From: an uncultured Lachnospiraceae bacterium
Lineage (GTDB): Bacteria > Bacillota > Clostridia > Lachnospirales > Lachnospiraceae
Assembly: GCA_947305345.1 (NCBI GenBank)
Contig: CAMZDH010000022.1
Span: 1 to 7,946, forward strand
Reading direction: 5' to 3'
DNA: 7,946 bases
Position numbers and translations under genes: made by a program. Of the stretch, positions 6,359-7,946 are shown piece by piece; position 1 is the stretch's first letter, and each line of letters starts with the position of its first letter. The notes under the pieces were generated by a model, which was not told where the DNA came from, made no database searches, and worked only from the letters and a program-made list of their open reading frames with translations.

Positions 6359-7946
<1,588 letters not shown>

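Overview
The window looks like chromosomal DNA of a GC-rich anaerobe of the Clostridia (Bacillota), closest in flavour to Lachnospiraceae and relatives. The grounds are AGGAGG-type ribosome sites, a clostridial-style glutamyl-tRNA synthetase, a single-chain pyruvate:ferredoxin oxidoreductase, a DUF624/YesL membrane protein and a compact UvrD-like helicase. This placement is inference from protein style; no marker gene fixes the genus.

Layout from left to right. Positions 1-245 hold the C-terminal end of a protein, probably a GH13-type alpha-glycosidase, on the plus strand. A convergent gap (246-456) carries two long palindromic hairpins with the same 18-nt loop. A minus-strand gene (457-1158) encodes an unrecognised single-pass membrane protein. 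It faces a DUF624 membrane-protein gene across a divergent promoter region with two near-consensus promoters. The DUF624 frame (from GTG 1330) has no stop codon and runs in phase into gltX (2035-3489). The DNA as given therefore encodes a 719-residue DUF624-GluRS fusion, although gltX also has its own strong ribosome site. A clear intrinsic terminator follows gltX. Next come a 619-residue UvrD/PcrA-like helicase (3563-5422), an AraC-family regulator with its own promoter (5573-6358), and the first 511 residues of pyruvate:ferredoxin oxidoreductase (6413 to the window end).

Most of the content is housekeeping or central metabolism: translation, DNA repair, carbohydrate breakdown and pyruvate oxidation. 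I see no phage, transposon, CRISPR or defence island, and no RNA gene. Two things deserve attention. One is the stop-less DUF624/gltX junction, either a true membrane-tethered GluRS or a lost stop or sequence error. The other is the pair of hairpins whose stems differ but stay self-complementary.
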